Below are positions 61,374 through 64,000 of a stretch of DNA of 64,000 bases, one piece after another; within the stretch, counting starts at the first letter, position 1; each line of letters begins with the position of its first letter. This DNA comes from Mucilaginibacter_A sp041088075 (GTDB taxonomy: Bacteria > Bacteroidota > Bacteroidia > Sphingobacteriales > Sphingobacteriaceae), in NCBI RefSeq assembly GCF_041088075.1, contig NZ_JBGCVY010000069.1:39429-103428 (forward strand), written 5' to 3'. The position numbers and the translations under genes were made by a program. The notes below the pieces were generated by a model that was not told the DNA's origin, ran no database searches, and saw only the letters and a list, made by a program, of their open reading frames with translations.

Positions 61374-61937
61374 ATGAAGAAATTAACAATCATTATTCTG
61401 TTTTTAATAACAACTGCCACGGTTAATGCTCAAATAACAAAAGCTGTACCAAACCAGGCCACAGAGAAAAATAATAATGATGACGATAACGATGATAACC
61501 TAAGCAAAGGTTATTTTTCGCAAATTATGGGCGTTGCGCTCTCGGCAACTTCCAATGTTAAGCTGTTTCAATTTGTTTACGACTGGATCGGGACACCGTA
61601 CCACTTAGGCGGAAACAACAAAAACGGTATTGATTGTTCTAAATTTGCTTTCGAATTGTACAATAAAGTATTCAATACGGTGATTGGCAACAATAGCCGG
61701 AACATTTTCAGCATGGTAAATCCGGTTGGCAAAGAAGAATTAAAAGAAGGCGACCTGGTTTTTTTCAAAATACACAGCCGTTCGATTACCCATGTTGGCG
61801 TTTATATCGGCGATGGCCGGTTTGCACACGCTTCTTCCAGTAAAGGTGTGATGATCAGTAATTTGGCCGACCCTTATTGGACACGATATTATTACAACGG
61901 CGGACGTTTGCTGTCAGATTTAACGGCAAGCAACTAA
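61374..61937 (+). CDS. NlpC/P60 family cell-wall peptidase
   Basis: 187 aa secreted (MKKLTIIILFLITTATVNAQ). A poly-Asp/Asn stretch (NNNDDDNDD) precedes the catalytic domain: Cys88 in NGIDCSKFAFELYNKV, His140 in ITHVGVYIGDGRF, His152 in AHASSSKGV. It is a D,L-endopeptidase of peptidoglycan by family. The spacer upstream holds a TTTCGT/ACGAAA inverted repeat (61267-61286) of unknown role. Confidence 0.9.
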   Translation: MKKLTIIILFLITTATVNAQITKAVPNQATEKNNNDDDNDDNLSKGYFSQIMGVALSATSNVKLFQFVYDWIGTPYHLGGNNKNGIDCSKFAFELYNKVFNTVIGNNSRNIFSMVNPVGKEELKEGDLVFFKIHSRSITHVGVYIGDGRFAHASSSKGVMISNLADPYWTRYYYNGGRLLSDLTASN

Positions 61938-61940
61938 ACA

Positions 61941-61975
61941 AAAAAAGCCCTGTAAAAGAAGTACAGGGCTTTTTT
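61941..61975. terminator. Bidirectional terminator between convergent genes
   Basis: AAAAAAGCCCTGTA and TACAGGGCTTTTTT are a perfect 14-bp inverted pair (61941-61954, 61962-61975) with A/T tracts on both sides. The loop contains AAAGAAG, resembling the dispersed element. Confidence 0.9.
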
Positions 61976-61976
61976 G

Positions 61977-62153
61977 TTATACATCTTTTGTGGTGCGTAC
62001 CAAACTGATTCCGCTAAAGAAAAAGATAATGCCCACGATCACCGCAACAATTACCGATCGCGATTCGCCGGTGTGTTGTATAAAACTGTAAGCACCGTAA
62101 ATAATCCCGATAATGCCCAAAAGGGTTAAAATTCCGCCAAAAGCTTTTTTCAT
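61977..62153 (-). CDS. Small two-helix membrane protein
   Basis: 58 aa, starting MKKAFGGILTLLGIIGIIYG, with a second helix VIVAVIVGIIFFFSGISLV and a short charged tail. The pattern is two glycine-rich membrane helices joined by a polar loop. No known function. Convergent with the NlpC/P60 gene and sharing its terminator. Confidence 0.7.
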   Translation of the reverse strand: MKKAFGGILTLLGIIGIIYGAYSFIQHTGESRSVIVAVIVGIIFFFSGISLVRTTKDV

Positions 62154-62213
62154 AATTTCAATTGTTTAAGGTTTAAGTACAGTGGTAACAGCAAAAAATA
62201 AACCAATCTATCT

Positions 62214-62237
62214 AATACTGTTTTTACCTATATTTAT
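62214..62237 (+). repeat. Dispersed element (GTTTTTA type) before the SPFH gene
   Basis: ATACTGTTTTTA, CCTA, TATTTATT; ends 21 bases before the start codon. Confidence 0.55.
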
Positions 62238-62258
62238 TCAGTTTAAATCTTCTATAAA

Positions 62259-63194
62259 ATGGCTAATATTTTTTCGCTCGTCCTTTTGTTCCTGCTTTTG
62301 GTTATCGCTTTCAGTTCGTTTGTAACCGTGCAGCAAGGCACCATTGCCGTGGTTACGGTTTTTGGAAAATACCGCAGGATTTTATTCCCCGGCCTCAATT
62401 TTAAAATCCCGCTGATTGAGCAAATTTATTCCCGCATTTCGATCCAAAACCGTTCCGTCGAATTGGAGTTTCAGGCCGTAACTGTTGATCAGGCCAATGT
62501 TTATTTTAAAGCGATGCTGCTTTATTCTGTGTTCGATCAGGCAGAAGAAACCATTAAAAACGTGGCATTTAAGTTTGTGGACGAAAAAAACCTAATGCAG
62601 GCTTTGATCCGTACGGTTGAAGGTTCGATCCGTGCTTACGTAGCTACCAAACGCCAGGCAGATGTGCTGATTTTGCGCCGCGATATTGTAGAACACGTAA
62701 AAGAACAGTTAGACCAGATCCTGGAAAGCTGGGGCTACCATTTGCAGGATTTGCAATTGAACGATATTACTTTTGATGATGTGATTATGAAATCCATGAG
62801 CCAGGTAGTTGCATCAAACAACTTGAAAGCCGCTGCCGAAAACGAAGGACAAGCTTTACTCATCACCAAAACCAAAGGCGCCGAAGCCGAAGGAAACGCC
62901 ATCAAAATTGCTGCCGAAGCCGAACGCCAGGCGGCACAACTGCGCGGACAAGGTATCGCTTTATTCCGCGAGGAAGTGGCCAAAGGGATGACGCAGGCCG
63001 CCAAAGAAATGCAGGAAGCCAACATGGATACTTCCGTTATTTTGTTTACGATGTGGACAGAATCCATCAAACACTTCTCCGAAAACTCCAAAGGCAACGT
63101 GATCTTTTTGGATGGTTCTGCTGATGGCATGAAACGCACGATGCAGGAAATGATGAGTTTGAATTTGATGAATACGGATGGGAAAAAGGCGTAG
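62259..63194 (+). CDS. SPFH/band 7 (stomatin-like) membrane protein
   Basis: 311 aa. N-terminal membrane helix (IFSLVLLFLLLVIAFSSF), then the SPFH domain (VQQGTIAVVTVFGKYRRILFPGLNFKIPL, ISIQNRSVELEFQAVTVD), and an Ala/Glu-rich coiled coil (AEGNAIKIAAEAERQAAQLRG). These proteins form oligomeric rings that organise membrane microdomains. No NfeD partner is adjacent. Confidence 0.9.
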   Translation: MANIFSLVLLFLLLVIAFSSFVTVQQGTIAVVTVFGKYRRILFPGLNFKIPLIEQIYSRISIQNRSVELEFQAVTVDQANVYFKAMLLYSVFDQAEETIKNVAFKFVDEKNLMQALIRTVEGSIRAYVATKRQADVLILRRDIVEHVKEQLDQILESWGYHLQDLQLNDITFDDVIMKSMSQVVASNNLKAAAENEGQALLITKTKGAEAEGNAIKIAAEAERQAAQLRGQGIALFREEVAKGMTQAAKEMQEANMDTSVILFTMWTESIKHFSENSKGNVIFLDGSADGMKRTMQEMMSLNLMNTDGKKA

Positions 63195-63344
63195 GGGTTT
63201 TTTTATAGATAAATTATTACTCAAATAATTTCAAAAAAATTACTTTCCTTTCTGTAACTTATTTATAAATATTATCCTATACTTAATATAGTTTCTTTGT
63301 AATCCGTTTTTACAAACATTTAATTATTCTTTAAAATAAAATTC

Positions 63345-64000
63345 ATGGAAATATCTTTACAACAAGAAATTAATAAAGTTAGAGTTGTAAATTCTGAAAG
63401 AAGGTATTGGTTTTTAAGAACATATAGCGGTGAGTTGTATAATTATTTTTTAGAAAATAATTTTGTCGGACTTGGTTTTAATAACGTTCCTTATCAGTAT
63501 ATAGAAGAAGCACAAATATCTGATGAAGCAACCTTAAATCGATTGCAAAAGTATATTGATAGTAATAGTGAGTATAAAAAAGGTGAAGCGACAAAATGGG
63601 CAAAACAGCTAGTTACCTTTAATCATTTAGTTAAAGTCGATGATATTGTAATAATTCCAAGTAAGTCTTCTGATGACTTATCATTTGGTATTATAGAAAG
63701 TGATACTTTTTTTGTTAAAACAGAGAAAACCTTTTTGTTTAATGAACGATATGAACCATATCCAGAAAAGAGAAAGAAAGTAAAATGGATAAAGACGATT
63801 ACAAAATTAGAGCTTAGGGGTGAACTTAAAAACATGTTTACAAGTAGAGGGGCTTTATCAAGTGCTGATACATATAGTGAAGTTATAGAAGGAAATTTAT
63901 CTACAGTTTATATTAAAAATGATGTTGGTTATTTGACTATAAAAGTTGATGAAGATGAAGAAATAAATGCTTTTGCTCTTCAAGAATTTCTAAGCAGCCT
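63345..64000 (+). CDS. Partial gene, possible modification-dependent restriction or EVE/PUA-like protein
   Basis: 218 codons open to the window end, no stop. Starts MEISLQQEINKVRVVNSERR. The N-terminal part YWFLRTYSGELYNYFLENNF, with VGLGFNNV, KKGEATKWAKQLVTFNHLVK, VDDIVIIPSKSSDDLSFGII and a later KKVKWIKTI, has the layout of EVE/PUA-like specificity domains in front of some restriction enzymes. The rest is unknown. Very AT-rich and lacking dispersed elements, so likely horizontally acquired. Domain identity is a resemblance only. Confidence 0.5.
   Translation, partial: MEISLQQEINKVRVVNSERRYWFLRTYSGELYNYFLENNFVGLGFNNVPYQYIEEAQISDEATLNRLQKYIDSNSEYKKGEATKWAKQLVTFNHLVKVDDIVIIPSKSSDDLSFGIIESDTFFVKTEKTFLFNERYEPYPEKRKKVKWIKTITKLELRGELKNMFTSRGALSSADTYSEVIEGNLSTVYIKNDVGYLTIKVDEDEEINAFALQEFLSS

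Noticed and set aside
2728..62237. Dispersed element as a CRISPR array
   Set aside because: Copies are irregularly spaced, on both strands and within genes, with no constant spacers or cas genes.
2728..62237. Dispersed element as ordinary transcription terminators
   Set aside because: Many copies lie mid-gene, upstream of starts or within operons, and true terminators nearby have different stems.

Overview
The window looks like a chromosomal segment of a Bacteroidota species, most likely Sphingobacteriaceae (Mucilaginibacter/Pedobacter-like). This is inferred from gene families, not from an rRNA gene. Supporting signs are a Bacteroidota-type SdhA/SdhB pair, OMP_b-brl barrel proteins, AddAB-like recombination proteins, DUF3127 and baeRF7 proteins, near absence of Shine-Dalgarno sites, and promoters resembling the Bacteroidota TTTG / TAnnTTTG pattern. 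No tRNA, rRNA, CRISPR array or complete insertion sequence was seen.

Layout. 0-9 kb: 3' part of sdhA, sdhB, dsbD, a YtxH repeat protein, and a large outer-membrane barrel protein. 8.8-15.2 kb: a tight operon with DUF427, a pyridine-nucleotide-disulfide oxidoreductase, an EgtUV-type ABC transporter, egtB and egtD; it couples ergothioneine synthesis to probable uptake. The transporter's substrate-binding domain appears circularly permuted. 15.4-18.7 kb: a Crp-type regulator, then an AT-rich block with a lipoprotein carrying a toxin-like C-terminus and two related membrane proteins that could be immunity partners. 18.7-24.8 kb: a Gfo/Idh/MocA oxidoreductase, an e(P4)-type phosphatase, a copper-type module (HMA protein, HMA-AraC regulator, His/Met-rich barrel) and a baeRF7 protein. 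24.9-34.1 kb: acyltransferase, addA-like and addB-like genes around a GNAT gene, a DsbA-like protein and a peroxiredoxin. 34.4-43.8 kb: ORF6N protein, GH3 hydrolase, pdhB, a HigBA toxin-antitoxin pair, an RprXY-like two-component system, a DUF3127 protein with an SSB-like tail, and a THUMP methyltransferase. 43.8-45.2 kb: an AT-rich patch with a nuclease-like orphan. 45.2-51.7 kb: HD protein, porin and a compact type III polyketide synthase cluster (UbiA, YceI, PKS, FAD oxidoreductase, methyltransferase). 51.7-54.5 kb: a PhoR-like kinase, a DUF47 protein and a PiT phosphate transporter. 54.6-64 kb: DUF4197, an Abi-type gene that looks inserted beside a DUF885 gene, pdhC, pdhA, an NlpC/P60 protein, an SPFH protein, and a gene running off the end.

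The most striking feature is a dispersed element of about 28-30 bp found roughly 50 times on both strands. One arm is ATGCTTCTTTTA (or ATACTGTTTTTA), followed by 4-7 bases and TAAAAATTGGT (or TAAAAACAGTAT). It sits singly or as inverted pairs between genes, inside two copies of a small transposon-like element (MITE), and in frame inside many proteins, where it encodes peptides such as ASFTGIK, VKEAS or DKRSI. It is absent from the AT-rich blocks that look recently acquired. In its habit of sitting inside reading frames it resembles the palindromic elements of Rickettsia, but I recognise no named family for it.
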